In this document: piece after piece, positions 1 to 9,320 of the stretch
How the letters are laid out: each line of letters starts with the position of its first letter
Position numbering within the stretch: the first letter of the stretch is position 1
NCBI RefSeq assembly: GCF_001038625.1
Contig: NZ_CP011803.1
Coordinates: 3,410,001-3,474,000, forward strand
Direction of reading: 5' to 3'
DNA from: Clostridium carboxidivorans P7
Lineage (GTDB): Bacteria; Bacillota; Clostridia; Clostridiales; Clostridiaceae
DNA length: 64,000 nt
Translations under genes and position numbers: made by a program
Notes under the pieces: model-generated
Seen by the model: the letters and a program-made list of their open reading frames with translations, nothing else
The model's database searches: none
What the model was told of the DNA's origin: nothing

Positions 1-16
1 CACTTGCATTCCTCCT
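1..16 (-). other. 5' end of a gene running out of the window
   Basis: On the minus strand an AGGAGG ribosome binding site (11-16) precedes ATG (7-9) and an in-frame GTG (1-3). The GTG has the better spacing. It directly follows the phosphatase stop at 20-22, so a co-transcribed gene starts here. Its product cannot be seen; the family context would make an anti-sigma or STAS partner plausible, but that is inference only. Confidence 0.4.
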
Positions 17-19
17 AAA

Positions 20-1516
20 CTATTTAATTTCTAAGGCAATGAGTGTACTATCATCCTTCAAAGCTCCAAAATCAGCAATTACATTATTTAAAATATTTTT
101 CATATACTCTATAAATTCAGTTATTGTATGTTCCTTAAGATAATTATCTTTAATTTCGTAATCATCAAATATAAATTCCAATCCATCTGTAGGAAAATAA
201 AATCTATCTCCCTTTTCAAAGGAAATTACTTTTTCATCAAATTCACCATCTTCAAACATACCTAAAAAAGGTCCTTTTACAATAAACTCCTCAGCACTGC
301 AATTACTTTTTTGAAACATAAATTGATTTATTCCTGCACCTGCTATTCTTGCTTCATTTTTCTTTAAGTCTAAACTAAAACAACATGCTGCTATATATTT
401 ATCTAAGTAATTGACAATTTTTTTGTTCAAAATTTTAACTATTTCACTTGGATCATAACTAATTAAAATTGCTTCACGAAATAACACAAAAAATGCCAAC
501 ACACTAAGAGCTGCTGTGATTCCTTTACCACTAACATCTCCAACTATCCCAATTGCCAAATCTTCATTAACTTTATATATTTTAAAAAAATCCCCGGTTA
601 CAGTTCTAGCTGGCATATATAATGTTTCCATTTGAATTTTTTCTGGAATAGGCGATATGCTTTCGATATATTTTTTTTGAAATTTAGCAGCCTGATTTAG
701 CGCTCTTTTAGTTTCCGTAATATTTCTAATTACTGCTTGAATAGCTGGTCTACCTTTATATGTTAAATAACTAGCAGATATCTCTACTTCCACTGTAGTT
801 TGATCATATCTAACAATTTTATGGTCAGATGTACTCTTTGCTCTTTTTTCTTCTAATATTTGCTTTATTTTTTTGCGAATAGGTTTTACACTTTCACTTT
901 CTATATATTTATATATACTTTCTCCAATAATCTTACTATAATCTGTACCTACTAACTTGCAAGCTTGATGATTTGTTAGAACAATTCTATTGTCAACTAC
1001 AATAGCTATAGCTTCAGGTGAAAGATTAACTATCTTACGATATCTTTCTTCACTTTCTTTAACAGTATTAGCCATTATCCTTTTTTCAGTAATATCTTTT
1101 AATTGTTCAACAACAAATATTATTTCACCAGAGTCATCTAAAACTGGATTGTAAGTGCACTCCATAAACCGGTTAAATTCTGGAACATACTTTTCTATTA
1201 TTATCATTTGTTTAGTTCTTATGGCTTTTTCTACATCACAGCTTTCACAATTTTTTTTTCTGTTTAAAGTTTCAAAACACTTTTTTCCTCTAACTTCACC
1301 TCGAGTCTTATTATAAAATTTGTATCCAGCTTCATTAAAAAACAGAATTGTATTATCTGAATTAAATACTCTAATAATATCAGGAATTCCTTTTAATACA
1401 CCTTCTAAAAGTTCTAAAGTATAATTTACATTACTTGTTTCGCATTTGTTAAAATGTGTTGTGCTATTAATAAAACTTTGTAAATTCAGTTCACTTTTTT
1501 TCAATTCATAGTTCAA
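20..1516 (-). CDS. PAS-domain sensor with SpoIIE/PP2C-type serine phosphatase domain
   Basis: Predicted cytoplasmic signalling protein of 498 aa. Two PAS domains (roughly residues 35-145 and 155-270, each ending in a D/NIT-type PAC motif such as KDITEK and RNITET) are followed by a PP2M/SpoIIE-type phosphatase domain. That domain shows TGDFFKIY, GDVSGKGI and the late DDSTLIALEI, which hold the metal-binding aspartates of the family. No membrane segment is seen. The first PAS domain carries a CExC cysteine pair, which may be redox- or metal-responsive (inference). The start is the TTG at 1516, placed 6 nt after AGAGGTGG; the longer TTG at 1537 would include that binding site. Enzymes of this type usually dephosphorylate anti-sigma factor antagonists in RsbU-like partner-switching. 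The next gene starts immediately downstream. Confidence 0.85.
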   Translation of the reverse strand: MNYELKKSELNLQSFINSTTHFNKCETSNVNYTLELLEGVLKGIPDIIRVFNSDNTILFFNEAGYKFYNKTRGEVRGKKCFETLNRKKNCESCDVEKAIRTKQMIIIEKYVPEFNRFMECTYNPVLDDSGEIIFVVEQLKDITEKRIMANTVKESEERYRKIVNLSPEAIAIVVDNRIVLTNHQACKLVGTDYSKIIGESIYKYIESESVKPIRKKIKQILEEKRAKSTSDHKIVRYDQTTVEVEISASYLTYKGRPAIQAVIRNITETKRALNQAAKFQKKYIESISPIPEKIQMETLYMPARTVTGDFFKIYKVNEDLAIGIVGDVSGKGITAALSVLAFFVLFREAILISYDPSEIVKILNKKIVNYLDKYIAACCFSLDLKKNEARIAGAGINQFMFQKSNCSAEEFIVKGPFLGMFEDGEFDEKVISFEKGDRFYFPTDGLEFIFDDYEIKDNYLKEHTITEFIEYMKNILNNVIADFGALKDDSTLIALEIK

Positions 1517-1776
1517 ACAATACCACCTCTGTATCAATATAAATAATAAAAATATTTATATATAAAATATAATTATTATTGTAAGACATTTTGTGAACTT
1601 ATAATAGAGCTATATTACTAAATACAATTTAATATCAATTTACATAGCCTAACTATAATAATATACTATTTACGCACTTTTTTAAAGTTACATTATGGAA
1701 AATAATTCATTAAAAGTAAGTTATTATCGTTTACAATATATAAAATATATGCTTACTTAAATGCTGAAATTAAAAA

Positions 1777-1813
1777 TAAGCTTCAATGGATACAAACTCC
1801 ATTAGAAGCTCAT
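1777..1813 (-). terminator. Terminator of the S1-domain gene
   Basis: AGCTTC and AATGGA arms pair with TCCATT and GAAGCT, and the minus strand continues into a T-rich run. It lies just past the stop at 1823. Confidence 0.75.
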
Positions 1814-1822
1814 TTTTACACC

Positions 1823-2989
1823 TTAAAATTTAAAATCTTTTAGTAAATCTGCTAAACTAGTACCTGCACTTTCATTATCATTGAATTTATCTAAATCTTC
1901 CTTTGGTTTTTCAACTGCATCTTTAATACTTAAGCTAATTCTATTTTCCTTATTATCTATATCCAATATTTTTACTCTAACCTTATCTCCTAAATTTAGT
2001 ACATCTGAAGGTTTTGCTATCCTCTCTTCTGATATTTCTGAAATATGAACAAGTCCTTCTACACCAGGCTGAATTTCTACAAAAGCTCCAAAGCTTGCAA
2101 GTTTCAAAACTTCACCTTCTACTACATCTCCAATTTTAAATTTATTACCTACACTTTCCCATGGGTTTTCATTTACGTCTTTTAATGCTAATGCTATTTT
2201 ATTGTTTTCTTTATCTACAGATAATATATAAACTTCAACTTTATCTCCTACAGAAACCACATCTGCTGGATTATTAACTCTTTTCCATGATAATTCTGAA
2301 ACATGAATAAGTCCATCTACTCCACCTAAGTCAACAAATGCTCCAAATTTAGCAAGTCTGCTTACTACACCACTTCTTTTTTCTCCTGGTTTAATGCTAT
2401 TTAAAAGATGTTGTTTCTTTTCCTCTGCTTCAGCCTTTTCTATTACTTTTCTAGATAAAACAACCTTTTCCTTATCTTTATCAAATTCTATTACTTTTAC
2501 AGTTAAAGTTTTTCCAATAAATGATTTTAAGTCTTCTACATAAGATAATGACAATTGAGATGCAGGTATAAATGCTCTTATACCATTTATGTATGTTACA
2601 ACTCCACCTTTTACTACTTCTTTTACTGTTGTTTCTACATCTGATTTTTCTTCAAAAGCCTTTTTCAATTCATCCCAAGCTTTTATTTTATCTGCTGCCT
2701 TTTTAGATAAAAGTACATTACCTTCACCATCATTCATATCTAATACATAAACATATATTTCTTCATTTTCTTTTAAAATATCACTTAGATTGTCTTCTTC
2801 ATTTTCAACTACTTCACTTTTGGATAGTATTCCATCTGACATATATCCTATATTTACTATTGCATGATTTTCTGTTACAGATATAATCTTACCTTTTACA
2901 ACTTCTCCTCTTCTAATTGATTTCATAGATGATTCTATGTCCTCCATAAACTCTTTCATAGAATTTGTATCTTTAATTTCTTCTGTCAT
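1823..2989 (-). CDS. rpsA: S1 RNA-binding domain protein (ribosomal protein S1 homologue)
   Basis: 388 aa with four S1 (OB-fold) repeats beginning near residues 27, 115, 200 and 285. The last two are canonical: FGAFVDL...GLIHVSELS and FGAFVEI...GLVHISEIS. The repeats are followed by a short acidic tail. This is the four-domain form common in low-GC Firmicutes, shorter than the six-domain Gram-negative S1. The role by family is mRNA binding during translation; a dedicated function in Clostridium is less certain than in Proteobacteria. The start is ATG with GGGGAGA seven bases upstream. It is monocistronic, with its own terminator. Confidence 0.9.
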   Translation of the reverse strand: MTEEIKDTNSMKEFMEDIESSMKSIRRGEVVKGKIISVTENHAIVNIGYMSDGILSKSEVVENEEDNLSDILKENEEIYVYVLDMNDGEGNVLLSKKAADKIKAWDELKKAFEEKSDVETTVKEVVKGGVVTYINGIRAFIPASQLSLSYVEDLKSFIGKTLTVKVIEFDKDKEKVVLSRKVIEKAEAEEKKQHLLNSIKPGEKRSGVVSRLAKFGAFVDLGGVDGLIHVSELSWKRVNNPADVVSVGDKVEVYILSVDKENNKIALALKDVNENPWESVGNKFKIGDVVEGEVLKLASFGAFVEIQPGVEGLVHISEISEERIAKPSDVLNLGDKVRVKILDIDNKENRISLSIKDAVEKPKEDLDKFNDNESAGTSLADLLKDFKF

Positions 2990-3182
2990 CTTTATCTCCC
3001 CTAACTTAATAATTTTTATCTAAAACACCTAAGTAATATTATATCTAACTTTTGTTAATTATTGTACACAAAATTAACTATAGAATTTATTAAATTTAAA
3101 ATTACTTTCAAATAGCTTGTTACATTTACAAACTTTTATATTAGCCTATATTATGCTTACACCTAAAATATTTATTCAAAAA

Positions 3183-3207
3183 GAGTTGGCAATCTGATTG
3201 TCAACTC
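3183..3207 (-). terminator. Terminator of yjdF
   Basis: GAGTTGACAAT pairs with ATTGCCAACTC around a short loop, with one mismatch. On the minus strand it is followed by TTTTTG. It ends the riboswitch-yjdF unit. Confidence 0.8.
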
Positions 3208-3219
3208 CTTCTTACATAC

Positions 3220-3630
3220 TTAATGACCTTTTTTCTTTTGCTTCTTTTTTTGCTGTTTAAGTTCAAACTGCTTTTTCTTTTCTTCATCTTTTTTAGTCTT
3301 AGAAATTTCTTTTCTTTCTACTTTTTTACTTTCCTGCTCTAACCTCATTGTTTCTTGAGCCTTAGTTGATATTCCCTTTTTTTCAGTTTCTTTTTTTACT
3401 TTTTTCTGAAGCCTTTTAGCATTTATTTTCTTCTCTTTTAAGTCCATTAGCTTAACAGGTTTAGTAAACCTTAGCTTATAAAAATTACGAAGCATAAATT
3501 CATAAACCTCATAATCCTTAGGCTCAGAACCAAATGTTACTTTAGAAACCTCATAAAGGCTATTTGAAGTCCTTTCAAAAACTCCTACCCAAAACGGCTC
3601 TTCGAAATAAACAGTAAGCTTGATATTCAT
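3220..3630 (-). CDS. yjdF: YjdF family protein (DUF2992)
   Basis: 136 aa. An N-terminal beta-rich segment (IKLTVYFEEPFWVGVFER, then FGSEPKDYEVYEFML) is followed by a very basic Lys/Glu/Gln-rich helical tail containing the family signature KGISTKAQE. The biochemical role is unknown. In other Firmicutes the gene is controlled by the azaaromatic-sensing yjdF riboswitch, and such a leader is present here, which supports the identity. The start is the ATG at 3630 behind GGAGGGG; the upstream in-frame TTG overlaps that site. Monocistronic. Confidence 0.9.
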   Translation of the reverse strand: MNIKLTVYFEEPFWVGVFERTSNSLYEVSKVTFGSEPKDYEVYEFMLRNFYKLRFTKPVKLMDLKEKKINAKRLQKKVKKETEKKGISTKAQETMRLEQESKKVERKEISKTKKDEEKKKQFELKQQKKKQKKKGH

Positions 3631-3654
3631 TTTTTTCCCCTCCAAGTTAAATTC

Positions 3655-3745
3655 ATACAGAAAATGGACATCCCGAGGGGGAAGGCTACTGACATATTAA
3701 ATTTACTTAATATGCGTCCGGACTACCTACCGAACTGTGTTTTTA
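3655..3745 (-). promoter_or_regulatory. yjdF riboswitch (azaaromatic-sensing class)
   Basis: The leader between the promoter region and the yjdF ribosome binding site contains, on the minus strand, GGTAGGTAGTCCGGACGC, then an AT-rich stem (ATATTAAG/CTTAATAT type), then GTCAGTAGCC and a run pairing CCCCCTCGGG. Position and conserved-looking GTAGT/CGGACGC blocks match my memory of the yjdF motif. Control is probably at translation, because the 3' part ends close to the GGAGGGG site. The boundaries are approximate. Confidence 0.7.
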
Positions 3746-3832
3746 TTTCTGCAAATAAATTTTACAATATTTATGATTGCTGTGCAAGTAATATTTTTCC
3801 TGTAGAAAATTTTTAAATTATAAAGTTATCTA

Positions 3833-4798
3833 CTATTTAGCTAAATCTTTATATGCCTTATACCCTAGTATTGATTCTGCACTTTTAACAGCTCTTACTA
3901 CTGCTTGTTCAACTACCCTAGCAGCTAAAAGTCCAACTACACTTATATCTGCTTCTATCTTTCCTGTGGCCATAGTAAATATTGTATCTCCGTCAAACAT
4001 GGAATGAGCAGGTCTCATGGTCCTTGCATAACCATTGTGAGCCATAGAGGCTATTTTATTCATTTCTGACTTTGTAAATTTACCATTAGTAGCTACTACT
4101 CCTATTGTAGTATTACCACTAAACAAATTTTTCTTTTCTGAATATCGTGATATCATAATTTCTTCTGTATTTGCAAAAGTCTTTTTATCTTCCTTCAAAG
4201 CCCCAGCTATAATTTTTCCTGTAAGAGGATCTATTACATCTCCAAGACAATTAACTGCAATGCACGCACCAACTTGAAGCTCTCCTACTTGAACAGCATA
4301 ACAACCTAGGCCACCCTTCATCGAATATTCACTTCCTAATACCTTTCCCACGGTGGCACCTGTACCAGCTCCTACATTACCTTCTTTACATTCATTTAAT
4401 TCAGCATTTTCACAGGCTTTATAGCCCATAAGTTTATCTGGCCTTATTCTATAATCTCCAATAGCTAGATCAAATAATACAGCAGAACATACTATTGGTA
4501 CTTTTGTAACAGTAACATCAAACCCTACACTCTTTTTTTCTAAATATTCCATTACTCCACTAGCTGCATCCAATCCAAAAGCACTTCCTCCTGCTAGTGT
4601 TACTGCATGAATTTTATCTACCAAATTTACAGGATCCAGCAAATCTGTTTCCCTAGTACCTGGTGATCCTCCTCTAACATCTACTCCAGCAGATGCACCT
4701 TCTTCACAAATTACTACTGTACAGCCAGTTGGTCCATTTAGGTCTTGAAAATTTCCTATTTTTATTCCTTCTATGTCACTAAAACTTATTTCTTTCAT
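3833..4798 (-). CDS. P1 family peptidase (DmpA/NylC-type N-terminal nucleophile hydrolase)
   Basis: 321 aa, cytoplasmic, no signal peptide. It shows the family blocks GCTVVICEEGASAGVDVRGG, LAGGSAFGLDAASGVMEYLE and GAGTGATVGK. The autoprocessing site is SGNTTIGVVATN: cleavage is expected between Asn229 and Thr230, which makes Thr230 the new N-terminal nucleophile. Members cleave N-terminal amino acids or beta-/omega-peptides (DmpA, BapA) or nylon oligomers (NylC); the physiological substrate here is unknown. Start ATG behind AAGGAG. It appears monocistronic. Confidence 0.88.
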   Translation of the reverse strand: MKEISFSDIEGIKIGNFQDLNGPTGCTVVICEEGASAGVDVRGGSPGTRETDLLDPVNLVDKIHAVTLAGGSAFGLDAASGVMEYLEKKSVGFDVTVTKVPIVCSAVLFDLAIGDYRIRPDKLMGYKACENAELNECKEGNVGAGTGATVGKVLGSEYSMKGGLGCYAVQVGELQVGACIAVNCLGDVIDPLTGKIIAGALKEDKKTFANTEEIMISRYSEKKNLFSGNTTIGVVATNGKFTKSEMNKIASMAHNGYARTMRPAHSMFDGDTIFTMATGKIEADISVVGLLAARVVEQAVVRAVKSAESILGYKAYKDLAK

Positions 4799-4950
4799 TT
4801 TTATACTCCTTGTTTAAAACCTTTTTCTATAATTTTATCATAATATAGATAGTATTTTTTAGGAGAAAACTAAATATATTAGCACAACAGCATACTTCGC
4901 ATTAATTTTTAATCATTATAAGCTATAGTTATAAATATAATTCTTGCTTA

Positions 4951-5523
4951 CTACAATTTAGCTCCTATTTTTCTTGCTTTGTCTAACATTTTTTCAGAAA
5001 TATTTCTATTTGTTTTAGTTCCTGACTTTACAATCTTACCTACTATCTTATATCCACCATAATGTAAAACCTCTTTTATAGCTTTCATTGCTCCTCTACT
5101 TTCTGCCGCTATAAAGTTAAATGGCCATGGTGTACTGCATGATACAACTATCACTGCTGTTTTTCCTTTCTGCTTTGCTATTGGCATACCACTATCACTT
5201 TCTCCCATAAAAACTGGAACATTACGTTCAAACAAAACTTTCAATTGAGAACTCATATTTCCCCAATAAGTAGGAGTTCCAACTATCAATACATCTGATT
5301 TTTGTATTTTTTCTCCAACAATGTGTGCATCATCTTTAGGCAATACACATTCATTATTTGGTCTACACTTCATGCAAGCTATACATGGTTTCATTTTTAA
5401 ATTGTATACATCAATCCATTCTATTTCATTGCTCTCTTTTGAGCCATTAGCTATTTCTTTTAATAAATTATAAACTATACCATCTTTACGTGGACTTCCA
5501 TTTAATACAAGTATTTTTTTCAT
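4951..5523 (-). CDS. Flavodoxin-like NAD(P)H-dependent FMN reductase
   Basis: 190 aa from the ATG at 5523 (MKKILVLNGSPRKDG); in-frame starts further upstream lack a binding site. The N-terminal NGSPR phosphate-binding loop and the YWGNMSSQLKVLFER segment are typical of the flavodoxin_2/FMN reductase fold. A CIACMKCR cysteine motif near residues 47-54 resembles iron-sulfur flavoproteins, so an Fe-S cluster is possible. It is the last gene of a three-gene unit (tetR, membrane protein, flavoprotein), probably induced together. The substrate is not evident; quinone or nitro compounds are common for the family. Confidence 0.82.
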   Translation of the reverse strand: MKKILVLNGSPRKDGIVYNLLKEIANGSKESNEIEWIDVYNLKMKPCIACMKCRPNNECVLPKDDAHIVGEKIQKSDVLIVGTPTYWGNMSSQLKVLFERNVPVFMGESDSGMPIAKQKGKTAVIVVSCSTPWPFNFIAAESRGAMKAIKEVLHYGGYKIVGKIVKSGTKTNRNISEKMLDKARKIGAKL

Positions 5524-5558
5524 TACACACCATCCCATTATTTTATATAACATATATA

Positions 5559-6311
5559 TTAATTTATTTGAACTGTTATCTTATCAATTATATTTTTTGC
5601 TGTGGTTACTCTGGATAAATCTTTATATAAATTCCCATCAGATCCATCAGGACTACTATGTCCAATAAGTTTTAAGTCGTATATTTTATTTATTGAATTC
5701 AAATTAATATTTGAGCTATAAATCAAAGCTGGCTGACCACTTCCCCAAGGTCCACCTGAATAATTATCTTTTCCTTGTTCAGCATTTTTAGGGTAATATT
5801 CATTAAAATCTGTTGACATATTAACTTCAGCAAAAATTATATATTCACCTTGCTTTTCATTAATCTTACTACTTATTACAGAATTGCCCTTAGGTGTAGC
5901 TGATGACATAGTATCTGGATTGATTTTATTATTTCCATGTTTATGAGTCCAATAAGGCAATGCTTCCTGTCGTTTAATTTTACCGCCTTGTGCTGAATCA
6001 TCTGGCGCCTTACTCCAATTTTGATTAACAACTTTCGAGGTTGCATATATTGTATTAACATAATTTCCATTTAAATCTTCTATCCAAACAGCAAATTGTG
6101 GAGGAGTTTTTATACTAATAAAAGAATTAACTTGGAATTTATGAAGATATTCTTGTCCTTTTATAACTGAAACAGATAATTTTTTCCCTTGCTTTTCACT
6201 TGTTATGGAAATATTACTGGTTTTATTAATCTTTATTGTATCTATAATCTTATACGCTGCCAACGCTGCAACAACAAATGCTATAAGTAAAAAGGCTATT
6301 CTTTTTTTCAT
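5559..6311 (-). CDS. Membrane-anchored extracytoplasmic protein, weakly DUF2271-like
   Basis: 250 aa. Residues 5-23 form one hydrophobic N-terminal anchor (IAFLLIAFVVAALAAYKII); the rest is predicted outside the cell. The segment around FAVWIEDLNGNYVNTIYATSK, followed by WSKAPDD and DTMSSATPKG, resembles DUF2271 proteins, but I am not certain. The start is two bases after the tetR stop, with its binding site (AAAGGTGG) inside the end of tetR, so translation is likely coupled. The function is unknown. Context suggests it works with the flavoprotein downstream in a TetR-controlled response. Confidence 0.6.
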   Translation of the reverse strand: MKKRIAFLLIAFVVAALAAYKIIDTIKINKTSNISITSEKQGKKLSVSVIKGQEYLHKFQVNSFISIKTPPQFAVWIEDLNGNYVNTIYATSKVVNQNWSKAPDDSAQGGKIKRQEALPYWTHKHGNNKINPDTMSSATPKGNSVISSKINEKQGEYIIFAEVNMSTDFNEYYPKNAEQGKDNYSGGPWGSGQPALIYSSNINLNSINKIYDLKLIGHSSPDGSDGNLYKDLSRVTTAKNIIDKITVQIN

Positions 6312-6313
6312 AA

Positions 6314-6970
6314 TTAATTTCCACCTTTACATTTAACTATAGATCTTATCATGAATTCAAAGGTTTCCTCTATTAACTGAGGTGCTTTTATGTGGTAATA
6401 ATGTTCTAAATAATCTTGTTTTTTAACAATATTATTGAAAATACCAGAAATACTTGACCATAAAATAATTGTTGTAGTATCTATATTTATGTTTTCCAAT
6501 ACCTCTCCTTCATCTATTCCTTGCCTTAGTATCTCTTTCAAATTATCTAATGCCTTTTCACCTTCTTTATAGCATTCTATAATTACTTTATTATTACTGC
6601 TAAAGTCTGATTGCTGATTTTCATAGTCCACTATAACTCTAAAATAATCAGGATACTTAATACTAAAATCAATGAAGGTTTTTCCTAACAATTTAATTTT
6701 TCCTATGCTGTTAACTGATTTATATTTTTCTAAATTTTCATTTATCATTCTATTTAAATTTTTAAATGCCCTAAGCATAATTTCATAATAAATTTCTTCT
6801 TTACTTTTAAAGTAAACATAAACCGTTCTCTTACTAAATTCAGCTTCTTTTGCAACCTCATCCATAGTGGCTTGCTGCATACTCTTCTCAAAAAAAACTC
6901 TTTCTGCTGCATCTATAATATCATTCTTCTTTATTAATAATTCTTTCTCTTTTCTCTCTTTTGTTCCCAT
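6314..6970 (-). CDS. TetR/AcrR family transcriptional regulator
   Basis: 218 aa. The N-terminal helix-turn-helix reads IIDAAERVFFEKSMQQATMDEVAKEAEFSKRTVYVYFKSKEEIYYE in pattern (roughly residues 20-65), as in TetR repressors; the C-terminal ligand domain is helical and diverse. The start is the ATG at 6970, right after GGAGGG (6975-6980); an upstream GTG at 6985 lies inside the operator and is rejected. It heads an operon with a membrane protein and a flavin reductase. A perfect palindrome directly in front argues for autorepression. Confidence 0.9.
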   Translation of the reverse strand: MGTKERKEKELLIKKNDIIDAAERVFFEKSMQQATMDEVAKEAEFSKRTVYVYFKSKEEIYYEIMLRAFKNLNRMINENLEKYKSVNSIGKIKLLGKTFIDFSIKYPDYFRVIVDYENQQSDFSSNNKVIIECYKEGEKALDNLKEILRQGIDEGEVLENINIDTTTIILWSSISGIFNNIVKKQDYLEHYYHIKAPQLIEETFEFMIRSIVKCKGGN

Positions 6971-6982
6971 AAAACCCTCCAA

Positions 6983-7033
6983 CACTATTATGTAATAAAG
7001 TAAACTATTAGTTTACTTTATTACATAATAGTG
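6983..7033. promoter_or_regulatory. Perfect 24-bp palindrome, probable TetR auto-operator
   Basis: The arms at 6983-7006 and 7010-7033 are exactly complementary over 24 bp around the 3-base spacer ATT. The palindrome lies between the -10 box and the tetR ribosome binding site and also covers the -10. This is far longer than chance predicts and is well placed for repression. Confidence 0.8.
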
Positions 7034-7053
7034 TATGTTTTTCTAAATGTCAA
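7025..7053 (-). promoter_or_regulatory. Sigma-A type promoter of the tetR operon
   Basis: On the minus strand, TTGACA (7048-7053) and TATTAT (7025-7030) are separated by 17 bp. The -10 lies within the operator palindrome. Confidence 0.75.
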
Positions 7054-7216
7054 TGATTTAATTTCATAATAATACTACATAATAATAAAATCCTTATAAT
7101 ACATTTATTAATAATGTTATCTAAAACTAAATCATTAAAAATAGCCTTCATTAATATATAGAAGTTCTAACTATTAGATAGATTCTAGACAAATTAAAAT
7201 TTTTAATACACAATAA

Positions 7217-7251
7217 AAAATTAGTGCGAATATAAAAAACGCACTAATTTT
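7217..7251 (-). terminator. Terminator of the cell-wall-binding protein gene
   Basis: TTAGTGCG pairs with CGCACTAA and is followed on the minus strand by TTTTTTATT. Confidence 0.8.
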
Positions 7252-7310
7252 ATAAATTATAATCATGTAATTTTTACTTAAACTTCATAACTAAAGGCTA
7301 CATTAAGTTT

Positions 7311-9320
7311 TTATTCAACAATTTCATTTGAAGATCCATCTAGTTTCATTCTATATAACTTACTTGTCATATTACCAGACATAAAATCTAAATGATATAC
7401 CCAATCTCCTGCTACATACAAGGAAAGAACAGATTTATTTTGGCTTATCTTTTCATAGCCAGTTCCATCATTTTTTATTCTATAAACTCCATTTGAATTG
7501 AATCCTGAACAATAAACATACTCTCCTTGAACTTCCACTGCGGTAGAACAATCTACATCACTTAACATCTTATTTTCTGATCCATCTAATTTCATTTTAT
7601 ACAATAAACCATTATCATTATCATCTATTACACTGTAATAGATATAATTCCCCTCAATATTTATGTTTCTACTATTTGAATTATTAAGTTTTTGTTTCTC
7701 TGAACCATCAAGTTTAATTCTATATAAATTATTATTTTCATTATCACAATAGTAAATCCAATCACCTACAACACTCATATAATTTTCTGCAGAATCATTA
7801 CATAAAAGTTTTTTGTCTGATCCATCTGTTCTCATTTTATATATTTTAGATCCATCATCTAAATTAGCATAATATATCCATCCATCTTTTAATGCCAAAT
7901 ACATTCCATGTTCATTTCCTATTTGTTGTTTTCCAGTTCCATCTTTTTTTATTTTATATACAGAAAACTTATCCGAATCTACTTTATTATATTTAGCATA
8001 ATAAATATAATCATCTTGAAAATTCACATAAACAGGTGCATCATCTGTTAATTCGCTTCTCTCAGTACCATCATTTTTCATTTTGTAAAAGCAGTTTTTT
8101 TGATCTTCTCCATAATAATTGATGTAATAAATATAATCACCATCAATCCAAATTTTTTTTGCAAAATCATCGGATAATTTCACCTTGCCTGATCCATCAG
8201 TTTTTTCCTTATAGAATTTGCTGGTTGATGATGAGCTTCCATTATTTACACTATAGTAAACCCAATTTCCTTGTTTAACTATAGGTGAACCATTATTCTG
8301 AACACTTACCTCTGTAGTTGGCGTATTATTCGAAGCATCACCACTAGTACTATTAAATACATCTTGTTCATGTAACTCCTTAACCCCCGAAGTTCCACCA
8401 AAAACAGTAATATTTTTAATTTCGCTTTCTTTAGTAGTTAAAAAATATTTAGTATATTCGCTGGCTTTATCACCCATCAATATAATAGGATTAGCTCCTT
8501 GTGCTGCAAAAACAGAACCACTTAAAGCATCTGCAAATTGTTCTGAGTAAGCCATGCATACATTGCTAAAATCAATCTTATCTCCAAAAGCTTTAATAAT
8601 ATTTATATTTCTTTCATACTTATCCTTACCATCAATTCTCTCAACATTAGGGAACTTAAGTGCTGTATCTTCAGATATTACATTTGCTCCCCCTATTATG
8701 TAAGTTTTAGAAATGTTTTTACCAGCCATAAATTTTTCAACAGAACCAGGTATTCCATCTTTAGGCATTAAAACGATAGGCATTTGATATCTAGCTGCTA
8801 TTGGTGCAATAGACAATGCATCTGTAAAATCATTATCTGTAGTAAGTATAACTCCATTATCAGTACCAATTTTCTCTGCTACTGCTGCTGAAGTTTCATT
8901 TCTATCTTGTCCACTTAATCTTTCAGTAGTTATTCCCATATTTTTCATTGTACTTTCTACACTAGGAGTAATAACAGCTGCTCCTCCTACAATAAATACG
9001 TGTTGCACTTTTAATCTTTTTAATTCACTATAAGTTTTATCACCTAAAGTACTACCTTTAGCTAGTAATATAGGTGCATTATATTTTTTAGCTAACACAG
9101 ATGCGCTTAAAGCATCTGGAAAATTTTCTCCGTTTACTATCACTGCATACTGGCTTGTACTCTTCCAGCCTTCTTGTACAATTTTACTGCAAGTTTCATA
9201 TCTATCAGCTCCCCAAATTCTTTTAACTTCAGGGAAGGCAGCATTAACTTTACTTGTACATAACATTGATAAACTAACTGCTGCAACTGAAACTAATAAA
9301 CAAAATTTCTTTTTTAACAT
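7311..9320 (-). CDS. Secreted cell-wall-binding repeat 2 protein with DUF5050 propeller
   Basis: 669 aa. A Sec signal peptide (residues 1-27, cleavage near VNA-AFP) is followed by three cell-wall-binding type 2 repeats (about 33-320; motifs RIWGADRYETCSKI, ERLSGQDRNETSAAVAE, ERIDGKDKYERNINI, each with an ALSASVLA- or ALS-like helix and an IVGG strand). These repeats anchor proteins to wall polymers in clostridia. A Thr/Ser-rich linker leads to eight DUF5050-type repeats (about 345-669) with the pattern WVYY...LYRMKxDGS, probably a beta-propeller. The ligand or partner of the propeller is unknown. Start ATG behind AGGAGG. Monocistronic. Confidence 0.9.
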   Translation of the reverse strand: MLKKKFCLLVSVAAVSLSMLCTSKVNAAFPEVKRIWGADRYETCSKIVQEGWKSTSQYAVIVNGENFPDALSASVLAKKYNAPILLAKGSTLGDKTYSELKRLKVQHVFIVGGAAVITPSVESTMKNMGITTERLSGQDRNETSAAVAEKIGTDNGVILTTDNDFTDALSIAPIAARYQMPIVLMPKDGIPGSVEKFMAGKNISKTYIIGGANVISEDTALKFPNVERIDGKDKYERNINIIKAFGDKIDFSNVCMAYSEQFADALSGSVFAAQGANPIILMGDKASEYTKYFLTTKESEIKNITVFGGTSGVKELHEQDVFNSTSGDASNNTPTTEVSVQNNGSPIVKQGNWVYYSVNNGSSSSTSKFYKEKTDGSGKVKLSDDFAKKIWIDGDYIYYINYYGEDQKNCFYKMKNDGTERSELTDDAPVYVNFQDDYIYYAKYNKVDSDKFSVYKIKKDGTGKQQIGNEHGMYLALKDGWIYYANLDDGSKIYKMRTDGSDKKLLCNDSAENYMSVVGDWIYYCDNENNNLYRIKLDGSEKQKLNNSNSRNINIEGNYIYYSVIDDNDNGLLYKMKLDGSENKMLSDVDCSTAVEVQGEYVYCSGFNSNGVYRIKNDGTGYEKISQNKSVLSLYVAGDWVYHLDFMSGNMTSKLYRMKLDGSSNEIVE

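Noticed and set aside
5876..6070. Minus-strand 64-aa ORF inside the membrane-protein gene
   Set aside because: It overlaps a better gene on the same strand in another frame and has no start signal.
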